From Diorhabda sublineata (Eukaryota; Arthropoda; Insecta; Coleoptera; Chrysomelidae), in contig NC_079483.1 of NCBI RefSeq assembly GCF_026230105.1, forward strand, positions 8,363,312 to 8,427,311: a DNA stretch of 64,000 nucleotides. The letters run 5' to 3'. Positions 1 through 13,574 of the stretch are shown here, piece after piece. The position numbers and the translations under genes are program-made. Every line of letters starts with the position of its first letter. Positions within the stretch are counted from its first letter, which is position 1. The notes under the pieces are model-generated. The model was not told the DNA's origin, ran no database searches, and saw nothing but the letters and a program-made list of their open reading frames with translations.

Positions 1-3000
1 TTTTTCCTCTTCTGCGTTGTCTTTATCTCATTTTATCCGACGATATATGTTTCTTCGACATCAATTCCAAATATATTGTCCTTCAATTCACTTTCTTCCG
101 TTTCCTTTTGATTTTCTTCATCCTAAATCGAATTATCTACACGATTTGAATCTTTTTCCTCTTCTGCTTTGTCTTTATCTCATTTTGTCCGACGATATAT
201 GTTTCCTCGACATCAATTCCAAATATATTGTCCTTCAATTCACTTTCTTCCATTTCCTTTTGATTTTCTTCATCCTAAATCGCACTATCTACACGATTTG
301 AATCTTTTTCCTCTTCTGCTTTGTCTTTATTTCATTTTGTCCGACGATATATGTTTCCTCGACATCAATTCCAAATATATTGTCCTTCAATTCACTTTCT
401 TCCATTTCCTTTTGATTTTCTTCATCCTAAATCGAATTATCTACACGATTTGTATCTTTTTACTCTTTTGCATTGTCTTTATCTCATTTTGTCCGACGAT
501 ATATGTTTCTTCGACATCAATTCCAAATATATTTTCCTTCAATTCACTTTCTTCCATTTCCTTTTGATTTTCTTCATCCTAAATCGCACTATCTACACGA
601 TTTGAATCTTTTTCCTCTTCTGCTTTGTCTTTATCTCATTTTGTCCGACGATATATGTTTCATCGACATCAATTCCAAATATATTGTCCTTCAATTCACT
701 TTCTTCCGTTTCCTTTTGATTTTCTTCATCCTAAATCGAATTATCTACACGATTTGAATCTTTTTCCTCTTCTGCTTTGTCTTTATCTCATTTTGTCCGA
801 CGATATATGTTTCTTCGACATCAATTCCAAATATATTGTCCTTCAATTCACTTTCTTCCGTTTCCTTTTGATTTTCTTCATCCTAAATCGAATTATCTAC
901 ACGATTTGTATCTTTTTCCTCTTCTGCGTTGTCTTTATCTCATTTTATCCGACGATATATGTTTCTTCGACATCAATTCCAAATATATTGTCCTTCAATT
1001 CACTTTCTTCCGTTTCCTTTTGATTTTCTTCATCCTAAATCGAATTATCTACACGATTTGAATCTTTTTCCTCTTCTGCTTTGTCTTTATCTCATTTTGT
1101 CCGACGATATATGTTTCTTCGACATCAATTCCAAATATATTGTCCTTCAATTCACTTTCTTCCGTTTCCTTTTGATTTTCTTCATCCTAAATCGAATTAT
1201 CTACACGATTTGTATCTTTTTCCTCTTCTGCGTTGTCTTTATCTCATTTTATCCGACGATATATGTTTCTTCGACATCAATTCCAAATATATTGTCCTTC
1301 AATTCACTTTCTTCCGTTTCCTTTTGATTTTCTTCATCCTAAATCGAATTATCTACACGATTTGAATCTTTTTCCTCTTCTGCTTTGTCTTTATCTCATT
1401 TTGTCCGACGATATATGTTTCTTCGACATCAATTCCAAATATATTGTCCTTCAATTCACTTTCTTCCATTCCCTTTTGATTTTGTTCATCCTAAATCGCA
1501 CTATCTACACGATTTGAATCTTTTTCCTCTTCTGCTTTGTCTTTATCTCATTTTGTCCGACGATATATGTTTCTTCGACATCAATTCCAAATATATTGTC
1601 CTTCAATTCACTTTCTTCCGTTTCTTTTTGATTTTCTTCATCCTAAATCGAATTATCTACACGATTTGAATCTTTTTCCTCTTCTGCTTTGTCTTTATCT
1701 CATTTTGTCCGACGATATATGTTTCTTCGGCATCAATTCCAAATATATTGTCCTTCAATTCACTTTCTTCCATTTCCTTTTGATTTTCTTCATCCTAAAT
1801 CGCACTATCTACACGATTTGAATCTTTTTCCTCTTCTGCTTTGTCTTTATCTCATTTTGTCCGACGATATATGTTTCTTCGGCATCAATTCCAAATATAT
1901 TGTCCTTCAATTCACTTTCTTCCGTTTCCTTTTGATTTTCTTCATCCTAAATCGAATTATCTACACGATTTGAATCTTTTTCCTCTTCTGCTTTGTCTTT
2001 ATCTCATTTTGTCCGACGATATATGTTTCTTCGACATCAATTCCAAATATATTGTCCTTCAATTCACTTTCTTCCGTTTCCTTTTGATTTTCTTCATCCT
2101 AAATCGAATTATCTACACGATTTGAATCTTTTTCCTCTTCTGCTTTGTCTTTATCTCATTTTGTCCGACGATATATGTTTCTTCGACATCAATTCCAAAT
2201 ATATTGTCCTTCAATTCACTTTCTTCCGTTTCCTTTTGATTTTCTTCATCCTAAATCGAATTATCTACACGATTTGTATCTTTTTCCTCTTCTGCGTTGT
2301 CTTTATCTCATTTTATCCGACGATATATGTTTCTTCGACATCAATTCCAAATATATTGTCCTTCAATTCACTTTCTTCCGTTTCCTTTTGATTTTCTTCA
2401 TCCTAAATCGAATTATCTACACGATTTGAATCTTTTTCCTCTTCTGCTTTGTCTTTATCTCATTTTGTCCGACGATATATGTTTCTTCGACATCAATTCC
2501 AAATATATTGTCCTTCAATTCACTTTCTTCCATTCCCTTTTGATTTTGTTCATCCTAAATCGCACTATCTACACGATTTGAATCTTTTTCCTCTTCTGCT
2601 TTGTCTTTATCTCATTTTGTCCGACGATATATGTTTCTTCGACATCAATTCCAAATATATTGTCCTTCAATTCACTTTCTTCCGTTTCTTTTTGATTTTC
2701 TTCATCCTAAATCGAATTATCTACACGATTTGAATCTTTTTCCTCTTCTGCTTTGTCTTTATCTCATTTTGTCCGACGATATATGTTTCTTCGGCATCAA
2801 TTCCAAATATATTGTCCTTCAATTCACTTTCTTCCATTTCCTTTTGATTTTCTTCATCCTAAATCGCACTATCTACACGATTTGAATCTTTTTCCTCTTC
2901 TGCTTTGTCTTTATCTCATTTTGTCCGACGATATATGTTTCTTCGGCATCAATTCCAAATATATTGTCCTTCAATTCACTTTCTTCCGTTTCCTTTTGAT

Positions 3001-3855
3001 TTTCTTCATCCTAAATCGAATTATCTACACGATTTGAATCTTTTTCCTCTTCTGCTTTGTCTTTATCTCATTTTGTCCGACGATATATGTTTCTTCGACA
3101 TCAATTCCAAATATATTGTCCTTCAATTCACTTTCTTCCGTTTCCTTTTGATTTTCTTCATCCTAAATCGAATTATCTACACGATTTGAATCTTTTTCCT
3201 CTTCTGCTTTGTCTTTATCTCATTTTGTCCGACGATATATGTTTCTTCGACATCAATTCCAAATATATTTTCCTTCAATTCACTTTCTTCCATTTCCTTT
3301 TGATTTTCTTCATCCTAAATCGCATTATCTACACGATTTGAATCTTTTTCCTCTTCTGCTTTGTCTTTATCTCATTTTGTCCGACGATATATGTTTCTTC
3401 GGCATCAATTCCAAATATATTGTCCTTCAATTCACTTTCTTCCATTCCCTTTTGATTTTCTTCATCCTAAATCGCACTATCTACACGATTTGAATCTTTT
3501 TCCTCTTCTGCTTTGTCTTTATCTCATTTTGTCCGACGATATATGTTTCTTCGACATCAATTCCAAATATATTGTCCTTCAATTCACTTTCTTCCGTTTC
3601 TTTTTGATTTTCTTCATCCCAAATCGAATTATCTACACGATTTGAATCTTTTTCCTCTTCTGCTTTGTCTTTATCTCATTTTGTCCGACGATATATGTTT
3701 CTTCGTCATCAATTCCAAATATATTGTCCTTCAATTCACTTTCTTCCATTTCCTTTTGATTTTCTTCATCCTAAATCGCACTATCTACACGATTTGAATC
3801 TTTTTCCTCTTCTGCGTTGTCTTTATCTCATTTTATCCGACGATACATGTTTCTA
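1..3855. repeat. 152-bp satellite DNA array (about 25 copies)
   Basis: A head-to-tail tandem repeat with an exact 152-bp period fills this stretch and is cut by the left edge. Neighbouring copies differ at only a few positions, for example AAATCGAATTATC versus AAATCGCACTATC and TTCGACATC versus TTCGGCATC. The strand shown is pyrimidine-rich. Because 152 is not a multiple of 3, each unit shifts frame, so the 94- to 132-codon open frames that recur every 152 bp are products of the repeat. They start at TTG, not ATG, and are not genes. Several units are also copied as blocks: the seven units from about 1081 recur from 2145. Centromeric or heterochromatic satellite is a reasonable reading but is inferred. 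Confidence 0.97.
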
Positions 3856-4450
3856 CCTTATCTTGATTCCATTTTGTCCGACGATATTTTTTTGCCTGCA
3901 ATTTTCTATCAATTTTTGACATTTTATGGGGTGTATTACTATCGAACAGTGTCTTTCTTTCTCTTTTTCTATTTATTTCATATCAATTCCAAATATATTG
4001 GAATTCATTTCGCTTTCTTCCTCTACTTTATCGTCGTGCTGTTTTGCCCGACAATATTTTTTCCTGGAATATTCTATGAATTTTTGACATTCTATTGGGT
4101 GTATTACAATCGAACACTCTATTTCTTCGATGTCAATATATTGTCCTTCAATTCATTTTCTTCCATTTTCTTTTGTTCCCTTCTTTATCTTCAATCCTAT
4201 TTATCTGGGATATATTTTTTCCTACAATTTTCCATTGATTTTTGAAATTCAGTTTGGTGGGTTACAACCAATAATTGTCTCTTTTCACATTTCCACGATT
4301 TCTTTGATATAAATTTCAAATTTATTGTCTTTCAATTCATTTCCTTTCTAATTTTTCCATCCTAAACCAAATTATATTTCCTGTTTTGCTTCGTTTTCAA
4401 TTCTATCTTCATCAAGCATTGTTTTTACTTCCACATTTTCTTCTATTTTA
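3856..4450. repeat. Degenerate fringe of the satellite array
   Basis: After the last recognisable 152-bp unit the sequence keeps satellite words but loses the regular period. Examples are TTTTGTCCGACGATATTTTT near 3872, TTTTGCCCGACAATATTTTT near 4040 and TATTGTCCTTCAATTCA near 4138. Two related segments, each with GACATT(T/C)TAT followed by GGGTGTATTAC, lie about 180 bp apart. This is the usual picture at an array edge, where homogenisation is weak and copies drift. No coding potential is supported. Confidence 0.8.
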
Positions 4451-7086
4451 TAAAAAAATTTTTTGCAAGCATTGATTCCATCGGAAGCTTAATAAAACTC
4501 CTTCATTTCTTCCTAAGATCCAACCAAATCTGAGGCTAATTTTTTTATTAATTGAATAAATTTTTTTCCTCGTATTTAAATCTGTAATTTTCACAATTAA
4601 ACGTTTTATTAAAAGACTCGTTGATACAAAACATCAACGTATTACAGATTTTTTTTATTTTGTACATTTTTCACAATAAATATACTTACATCAATATAGT
4701 TTTTCTTACCTACAAACTGATGCATCTTCGAAGAAATCTTCAGTATGGTAAGTCTCATATAATCTTTATTCGAACTTTTGCATCAACCCCTGTAACTATT
4801 TTTTCGAATTTATTCAAGACACCAATAGTAATTTTTTTTTCGAGTTTGATAAATAATTAAAAATGTCTTTTGTCATTTTAAATAACGGCAATCGGTTTTT
4901 ACAAATTCGAGCTGAATAAGAAACTTTTGCATGTGGAAGTAATCAACTGGACCGGAACTTTATAACTGTTTTTTTAACCTAACAATTTACAGTCTGATTG
5001 ATCCATTTCGTTTAATTTATTGTTCGTAATTAAATAATTACAGGTGTTACGAAGTCTGACGGATTTTATACAGCTTGTCCTTTTATCGTATGCGAATTAA
5101 CAAGCAATTTTTTTCAAATATATTAATAATGGGGCTAATATTTATTAAATTTTTATACTTACTTGATTTTTTACATTATTGGGGAGAAAAATAGTACTAA
5201 ACAAACAAATACTGAATACTTTGTATATAATCTATAATTTCTAAAATATTTAAATCCACCTCGTAATAATTTCAAATGTTTAAATGAACTACCTTATACG
5301 TACCTGTGTTCTATAATAAAATTATCATCAACACAATGGCAGTTGTTGCCACATCGTAATTTTCTCCATTTATGTTTGTAACTTTAGTAATCAATTCCAC
5401 TGATATGATATTAAAAAATAAAATTTGAAGACATTCTGATACAATTGTTTAATATTTACAATCATAAATGTTACATCGAAAATTAAAACCACGACTATCA
5501 ACTTTTGAAATACAAATTCCCCTAATAAACGAGTACACTTTGCATATCAATTATCTATGGTGGTGAGAATTCTCATTTGTCAAGATGAAACCTCTATGAC
5601 TTATATTTGTCAATTTCCGAAATAAACGAATGTCATGATCAACGTGAAAATGGCGGCCGTGGGGTGAGTTAGTAAGAGTTATTTATGGTGTTCATATGAT
5701 TAAATAGATATTTGTTTCAGTAGAACAAACACAGTTAAAAATGCAATTTAAGAAATTAAAAAGACGTGTACATATTTATGTTGTGCTCAAATTACATTTT
5801 TTTGGACATTAATGTCGATTGTTGCGTTCATCAAATCAAGTGAGTACTTTTTAAAATTGCAATTGATAATCCAGAAGTAAGTCAAACGACAAAGTTGAAG
5901 GTGGAGTAAATATTTTTGGATGTCATATGTAGCAATCCTCCACTACCACATAATATAGTTTCATAAAGTTGCCACGGGGTAATTTTTGTCCAGCTGATTT
6001 ATTTACATAACACGATACGATAAATTCTAACACAATTACTTGATTTTTGCAATAATAAAATCGACAACACCCTGATACAAAAAAAATGATTTCGTCTAGT
6101 AGATTTCCCCTGGGGGTGTAAATTTACTGTAACAATATGGTTGAGAATAGTCATTATTTCGAAAAACATAAATTACTTTTCAACTTATGAAATTGCACTC
6201 GTACATAAAGATATTCGTAAATTATGTTTTAATAGGAGGTCATCCAATTCAATTTCTCGTAAAAAAATATGAGAGAATCGTTTAATTTATTAATCTAACA
6301 AAATATTAATAATTCACAGTCTGATTCATAAAAACATTTAGATCTTCTTAATTGGTTTAAATTTTTATAAATATGCAATAAGAACGTTTTTTCATTGTAA
6401 TTGTTATTAAATGAGAGGAAATAAACTTGGCGGATCATAAATTAAGTCGAGAAAGTTTGTTAATCTCTGTTTTGGTAATGATTTTCTAGCTCGATATTGA
6501 AAATATAATAGTCGTTTTGTAAAATGTACAAAAATATATCAACATTGACAACACAGCTACTTTTTTAGTTGAATATATAAGGCGTTAATTCCAACTATTA
6601 TTTTCACAGTGTTGCCGATAAATATATACGAATAATTGTTATCCTAAATTCGTATATACTGTATAAATAAAATATAAACCTAGTAAAAAATATTCTCGTC
6701 ACTTTTAAAAACGATCTATAGGAAATGTGGGTTAATAAAAAGAAGGTATAATAATGCATTAAAAACAATTTTCAATTAATGGCAACACTGTCGATCACGA
6801 ACTATCCCGATGTTTTCTGTAACGTTTTTAGTTCCAGGATTCGATTTATTAAGACAGTGTTGCCAATAAGTACGTTTAATATGTGGAATTGATATTTTAC
6901 AGAAAAATAAAATCAATTTTTACTTAGTACTGATAATTTATTTTGAAAATACACATATTATATTGTTGCTTTCGGTTTCTGTGACAAAAACTTCTTATTC
7001 TTAAACGAACCATCTGGAAAAAATAGCGATTTGTTAATTTTCGATATAATTAGAAACATCGATGTAATATGTATTAGAGAAGAGTG
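4451..7086. other. AT-rich intergenic DNA, no supported gene
   Basis: No open frame here shows protein-family similarity. The longest, 4621-4860 on the plus strand, is low in complexity. One short segment looks like a first exon: ATG at 5650 (Met-Ala-Ala-Val-Gly) followed by the donor GTGAGT at 5664. I found no matching downstream exon. GTGTTGCC/GGCAACAC words occur near 6608, 6781 and 6859. Confidence 0.6.
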
Positions 7087-8864
7087 CTACGAGGGCGAGT
7101 CTAAAACAACAAAAAAAAATATTTCGTGATAATATATACCTTTAGTCATTTTAAGACGATTATCTTTCGAATGACATCCTGTAGATTCCGGATTCGATTC
7201 AACTTTTTTACAAATAGTATGTTGAGATTTCATTTTATAGATACCCATATAATTCAACGAAATGGCGGGTTGTATAGCGAGGGAATCTTGATGTTTTAAA
7301 TATTTCGCCAAAGGAGTTTTCAAAAATCTCCTCGAATCCTGTATCATTAATTGTATGGCATCTTTCGTTTCCCGCGGAAATTTGATATCTCGAGGACGAT
7401 CTGGAGGTTTTTCTGTCGTACTAGACCAATCGCAGTTATCTAAACGAGGGGTAAAAACAAAAATACATCGTGATACGAGGGTTGATTTATATTTACCTGA
7501 AATTGATATTTCGGTTTTTGGTTGGATCTTTGGGAGTTTATTTTTCACGGAATTCATCATTTCTAAGTAATTTTTACAACCGTTTTTCATTTCGAAATTA
7601 CCTTGATTAGATACGTCGTTTTTTTTGGACATTTTATTAAAATTTTCTACTTGAGTTTTCACGAAACTTTTTTCTTTGCTTTTTCTCATTTTACCTTCGG
7701 CGATAAAATTTTGACATACTGAAGATTTAGATCCAACAAAACTTTTGACGTATCTAGAATTCGATTTCAATTTTCTCATATCCGGAAGACGTTCCTTAGA
7801 ATTCATGTTTCTTTTTAACTTCCTCTGTATATTCGATTTCACTTTTTGATTACAACGGACCTTATAATAGAAATTATTAATACGATACTATATTTTACAT
7901 ATCCCTGTATAAACCACGAAATCATATGAGACACGTTATTGTAAACTATTAATCGTAAAACCGACAACAGCGCATTTTCGTAACAAATTAATAACTCCTA
8001 ACCTTATTTCTGTTGCACTGAGGAATTGGCCAAATTATACCAGTTGTACTGGTCGATTTATCAATTCTCGTAGAAATATTAGACTCTTTGAAATCTTCTA
8101 AAAGATTTTTCATTATTTTGTGATCCGGTATATTTTTTCCCAAAGTTAAATTATCGTTTTTATACAACGTTTCAACCGGCACGTCATCTTTCAAATTCAA
8201 TTTCATTTGGTGTTTTTTTAAATTCCCTAAAAGACATTTCTTTACAAAAATATTTATTTTGTATTCGAATATCTTTAGAAAATATATTTAAGCTCTAAAA
8301 ATAGAAGAAGAAAATAATTTTTAATCACACATAGAGAGAGTGGATCAAGCAATAAAGACAGGGCCGTATTCAGGAGCACTTCAATTAAAAATTCCAAATC
8401 AAGTATTTGAATTTGTGATTACAGATTAGTACCTAGAGGGAATAATAAATTAAAATTTTATTTCTAGAAGTTTAAAAGCGACATCTATTGATCAACATAG
8501 GAAATATCTATTTATTATACGGTAGGGGAGATTTATAAATACCTAGAACACGTTTAGAATTTCTATACAGAGGTATTCTTTTCGGGGTTGCTTTTCTGAA
8601 CGATTCTATGATCTTCGGAGCTATATTTTTCGGTTTTAACTGCTGTTCTAAATTCGTACCCGGTTTATTTTCATTATTAATGAAAATATCTATGGCGCAT
8701 TCGGATTGCATGGCGTCTAAATGATTCATTATAGTTTTAAAAGATTCCTCCACGTGCTGAAAGGATTTTCTGAAATGTCTATTCATGGCTTCTTTCTTTT
8801 TCAAATCGAATGGAGGTCGATTGCGGTATTTTTGTACGAGCATTCTTCTTCTAGTATTGTTCAT
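7087..8864 (-). CDS. Uncharacterised lysine-rich protein, three coding exons (predicted)
   Basis: I do not recognise this protein. On the minus strand three open segments join in phase: exon 1 8543-8864 (ATG at 8864, donor GTATTT), exon 2 8003-8226 (acceptor TTTTAG, donor GTTAGG) and exon 3 7087-7824 (acceptor ATACAG). Phases are 1 and 0, giving 427 aa. The product is strongly basic, with many Lys, Arg, Asn and Ser, no membrane segment and no repeat. A few stretches look structured, such as CIFVFTPRLDNCDW and PLAKYLKHQDSLAIQPA in the C-terminal third. An in-frame upstream extension of exon 1 to 8909 does not start at ATG. The last 18 residues run into FFFVVLDSPS, and a donor (AAAG/GTATAT) sits at 7139, so the true C-terminus may lie in an exon I could not find. 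A nuclear or nucleic-acid-binding role would fit the composition but is a guess. Confidence 0.55.
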
Positions 8865-11800
8865 TTTAAGAAGAAGAAAATAACTAAAAAAAAAAACGAC
8901 TACCGACACCTAATAAATTAAATAATTAGAGTTAAATGTAATATTCAATTTATAATCGTTACAAAACGTTGTTTTTTTCTAAAATTTATACCAATAAACA
9001 CTTATCGATGTAAAAAATCGATACTAATCGATTTTATTGATCAAAATACTTACGTAATATTCGCGTTAACGTAAAGTATATAAAAACTTTGTAACTTCCC
9101 TTCCCAATCCCAAATTTATAACATTTGACACATTTAATCTTATTTCAGTTATTTGACAAGGTAACTGTCATTTTAGTATATACGTCGTTTCAATTGTTTT
9201 CATTTTAGCTTTCGCAATCTCCAATCCAACATCAATATATTAGTAACAGTTACAAACGCGCACATCTCTAATTCTCCTCGTATTATTGTTGATTAGTACG
9301 ATTAATTTTTGTTTAAATATCAACATCTGTCAATACGTCACTGTTATCAAAGAATTCTTTCATATTATCTAAACGGAAGAAAATAAATCGTTTTTAAAGC
9401 AAATATATTTATTGATTAGAGTTACAACGTGGAAAATTGACTGATTCAGACGGAATATTCAGTGAACGCTGCCACGTTTTCCTCGGTCGTTTACCACCCT
9501 CGTAGTTACAAGAGTTGCTTCACCCCTCCACGCTGCGTTCTAATGGAATCTGTTATGCCGCTACGTTGCCACGTCGGTCATCTGAATTTATTATATTAAA
9601 AATAAAATAAGTCGTACTACATACAGTGTGGAATAGCTAAGTGGGATAAATTCATTAATCAAAAAATGGAGGTTTAGTTTCTGAAACCGTTGGTGATATA
9701 CCGACTCACACGCTCACAATTAAACTGTATAACCTGCATTTCGATATTCAAGTAATCGTCTTCAGATATTGAAGGTAAAATTCACATGTCAGACAGTGTA
9801 ATTTTGAATGTTGGTGTAGGTCATTTGTCACTTTTCGCTGACTCTCTCTCGCTTGTTGTGCCCATTTTCGAGTAGAATTATTGTTTTTTGTTAATTTAAT
9901 GTATATCGGTTGACATTTGATGACTAACTGATAGTATTAGATCGGATAGATGACCTTCTATAAAGGTCACTTACACCTAATTGGTATAAAACGTGTTGTT
10001 ACTCTTAGCATTAATGTCATTTACTAACATAACCTCAAATAAGTAAACGATTTTTATGTATTAAAAAAAAGATTTTCTACAAACGCAATTGAGTTTTATG
10101 TGATTGATTAAATTTAAAAAATATAGTAATTTCGGTTACAAAATTACGATTTATATAGATGCCTACAAGAATTTACGACCTTCAATTGACTTTCAACTAT
10201 TAGAGAAAATTTTATGATCGAATCAAAGTAATATTGTACAATCCGGCAACAGCGTAGACGTATAAAACTCGTCTGTGCTTACAGGGAGGCGTAAATCGAA
10301 ACCAGTGTTTTGTTGATACTCCATTGTAGTCGCAGTAGTCGAGTGCGCGTACAATACCGGAAGGAGAATCAGATATATTAAATCGACATACAACTCTACG
10401 TAGTTTTTCAAGCCGGGTGTGTAAAAAGTGACCGGTTTTCGTAAATATATATATAAAAAAAAGTGTGAAACAAACATATTCGATATTTTTTATCACCTGT
10501 TTTATTCATAAGGTACGTAATAACTTTTTTCGAATAACGTTTAGTCAGATTTTAGATATTATCGGTAGACATTTTATATTAATCAAAGAAACTGACCACA
10601 CCATTTTGATAAACAGTGAAGTTGATATGTTTATATTACAATCTAATGAACTACACCCGGTTTTCACTTTTTTTTATACCGTATGTCCCGATAAATATTC
10701 AATTTTAAAATGAATAGGAGAAAACTGTTAATTATTTATGTATGTGATTGTTTTCAATACATTTTTTGCAAACCTCTTGATTTTAGGTCTCTTTTCACTT
10801 TCTATTTTAAACTGATTTTCTATGAAAGACGTAAAATCAAGACGATTCATCACGAAAAAACTTATATATACATAATTTATTAGTTGGTTTACAATTATTC
10901 CACGATAAACGCTAAAAATATCCGAGATTAGGATAGGCAACTTAAAATTAAAAAAAAATCTTTGTTTCAACAAATTATTAATAAAAAATAAGAATGAAAT
11001 AAATTGAATGCGTGGACAACAACAATTGATATAAAACAATGAAACATCACGAAACTCTTGACAGGTGATTTTTAGGTTATCTAAATATTTATTCTCAAAT
11101 ATTTCTGTTATAAATATCCAAATATTTGCTTGAATAATAAACAATTTTTTCAATAATATCATATATAATTTCTTATATGCTTTTATTTAATTAAAAATTA
11201 TCGTAATAAAATTTTACCGCCCTTCACGTCGATAAAGTAGAAATCGTTTCGGGCGGCTGAGATAATTTGTCAATAATACTAATAAGTAGAAAATATTGTA
11301 CATCTGCCATTATTCGTTCGTCTTTAAAATTACACAAAAATACTCTTTAATTGGTTCGTTATATTTTTAATAAAATATTAATATATTATCCATCTGTCAT
11401 ATAACAAACGAAATGATATGGATATCACAATTTTAATAAGAAAGAATCGATACAATATAATCGATTATCGTAAATCACTCAGTTAATTCTCTTGTACTTA
11501 AAATTGGCAAATATAAATCGAATTAAAGCACGTCAATAATAAAGTATTCATTTTGTATTTACAAAATATATTTAATTCAAACTATTAACGTCTGATAATT
11601 GTTTCCAATTTCCCCAACTTTCAAATTAAAATCTGGCAATGTTGCCCAAATACCACCTCCATTATGTTATTTGTATATCTATCATTGTCTTTTTTTTTAT
11701 ATAAAAAGTTACTCATTAAAATTTATTAACGTTAAGGCATTAAATATAATGTTAAAATTAATTCAAAGCACGTATTTATTTTCTAAAATGATATCCTCTA

Positions 11801-13320
11801 TTGTTTATATGTAAACTTATGATAATTCCATTTCCTGTTTCGTCATCAACAGCCTGTCGTCTGTGTAGTATCTAAGAAGGCTATGTCCGCCATGTTTGAT
11901 GAAACATCTCTTTATTTTCAAGGTTGTTTACGTCAGTCTATTTAGGGATAAGTAAATATGTCTAAATCGCTTTTCAAAAAGATATATATATATATATGCA
12001 AAATTCCGAATCGAATTCATAAATATAACCGGCAACACGCCTTAAACTTTTCTGTCTGGATTGCTTTGTAGAAATTTGATATTTTTAGTGCATCCGACCG
12101 TGAACTTGCGCTCCCAGGTCACTCGATTCCATCTTGTGCCACGGTCACCGCATGATTTTCACCGCCAACTTATTATTTGTTGACAAATAAACAAATAAGT
12201 TTGACACAAAAGAATATGTGTTACGGTTTGAAGTACTACGAGTGGTTTCGATAAGATAATTTTGAACGTCAATGGAATTGACATTTTGGAAATTTTGCAA
12301 TTTGATAAGTTGTTCGTTGTCAATGTTGACGTTTAAATAGTTGGAATTTTCAACTTACGAGAACTATCTCTTTGAAACTAGTAGCATTAGAAAACTGAAA
12401 TTTGATGAAATAATATTAGAAGACGGTACATGAACATCGCTATTTTTGAGATATAAGGTTGTAAATTAAAAAAAGTAAAATATTAACTGTGTACTGTGTT
12501 TTAAATTTTCACAGTTTGTTAAAAATTTCTTCTTAAACCGATAAACAGTACATATAAATTTTTATAGGGCGTCATTGAAAAGTTGTTAGCCGAGCAAGAC
12601 GCTAAAGACGAATTTTTCTTTGTGTTTTTAATTCGAAATTGCTTATTATTTTTTTGATAAGACAAATATTAGAAATTCAGATGTTTCTTTGTCGTTTCGT
12701 AATGTTTCAATCAATCACCTTCATTAAAAATATTTTTGATCGATTTACCGTTACAAAATCTGCAATTATTCACATTAATATTGTCCGTGGCCTTGATGCT
12801 TTCGATGTCGTTAACCTTTTTGGACGTTCTATGGTAGATTTACATTTGTGTGAAAATATTATTTTACCATTTCACGCGATTAAAAATAACTGATAATAAT
12901 TTACCGAATGGATTAGAATTAATTATCAAAATTATAATTTTATCGATTACAATATGGATTATTGCAATTTCCATAATACTATGAAAAAGATAAAAGATAA
13001 AATTTTTGGTAAAAATAAATATTATACGCGGGGAAGTCGATAAATTCGTGACCGAGAGTTTTTACACTTGCCGCGCAGAGTGGACTCGAATGATTAGTTT
13101 GTTGAAACCTAACCAATCTTAAGATTTATCAATCCACATATAGTTAGTTGTCAAATGTCAATTATTATGGGTGCGTTCCGAAATGGATATCGATATATTA
13201 GTTGGTTGTCAAATGTCAAATATTATGACATTTTAAACCTACTCTGGGTTTTCGGCAAATAATTTAAGACCAAAATAAAATAAATCGGTCCAGCCGTTCT
13301 CGAGTGATGTTTTCTACCTC
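8865..13320. other. Intergenic DNA upstream of fascin, no supported gene
   Basis: The open frames here, including 10212-10496, 10728-11162 and 12639-12893, are AT-rich, low in complexity and resemble nothing I know. Islands richer in GC at about 9440-9600, 10230-10440 and 12090-12170 could be promoter or 5' exon material, since singed genes often have distant first exons, but nothing shows it. A GGTCCAGCCGTTCTCGAG segment near 13290 resembles conserved tails of insect transposable elements. Confidence 0.5.
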
Positions 13321-13421
13321 ATCAGATGGCGCCAGAAGCTCTAGAATTTGATGATGATTCCCTTCGTTTCTTTAGCAGTACGAGAATGATCCCAGAATTA
13401 CTTGGCGCAGCAATTTATTTT

Positions 13422-13461
13422 GTTCAGAAAGTTTCTAGAACGTTCTAGAAAATTCTAAAAC
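13422..13461 (+). promoter_or_regulatory. Extended heat-shock element (HSF binding array)
   Basis: Eight consecutive 5-bp steps alternate TTC and GAA: TTC 13423, AAA 13428 (imperfect), TTC 13433, GAA 13438, TTC 13443, GAA 13448, TTC 13453 and AAA 13458 (imperfect). The central five are perfect nGAAn/nTTCn units, well above the three needed for an HSF trimer. A second array lies at 13503-13515. Such runs are typical of heat-shock gene promoters. Confidence 0.8.
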
Positions 13462-13502
13462 GAATGAAATTTATGATAAGCGAAGTGATGTACATCTAAA
13501 CA

Positions 13503-13550
13503 TTCTAGAACGTTCTGGTACTGAAAATTTCGATGTCTGATGGTATATAA
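13503..13550 (+). promoter_or_regulatory. Second heat-shock element plus TATA box
   Basis: TTC 13503, GAA 13508 and TTC 13513 form a perfect three-unit HSE. TATATAA at 13544-13550 follows about 30 bp later. This HSE-to-TATA spacing is typical of insect heat-shock promoters. The predicted start of transcription is about 13570-13580, some 270 bp before the fascin ATG and on the same strand. Confidence 0.7.
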
Positions 13551-13574
13551 ACCGAAAATCAGTTAAAACATGTA

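Noticed and set aside
17..3919. Some two dozen overlapping open frames of 84-132 codons on the plus strand
   Set aside because: They repeat every 152 bp, overlap one another in different frames, begin at TTG and are direct products of the satellite unit.
7355..7570. Plus-strand open frame of 71 codons
   Set aside because: It is the antisense shadow of exon 3 of the minus-strand gene, which has the better splice structure.
10212..11162. Three minus-strand open frames of 84-144 codons
   Set aside because: AT-rich, hydrophobic by composition, two overlap in different frames, and no family resemblance or splice partners.
13240..13310. GGTCCAGCCGTTCTCGAG segment as part of the fascin promoter
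   Set aside because: It resembles a conserved tail found in insect transposable elements more than a promoter element, so it is left as possible transposon debris.
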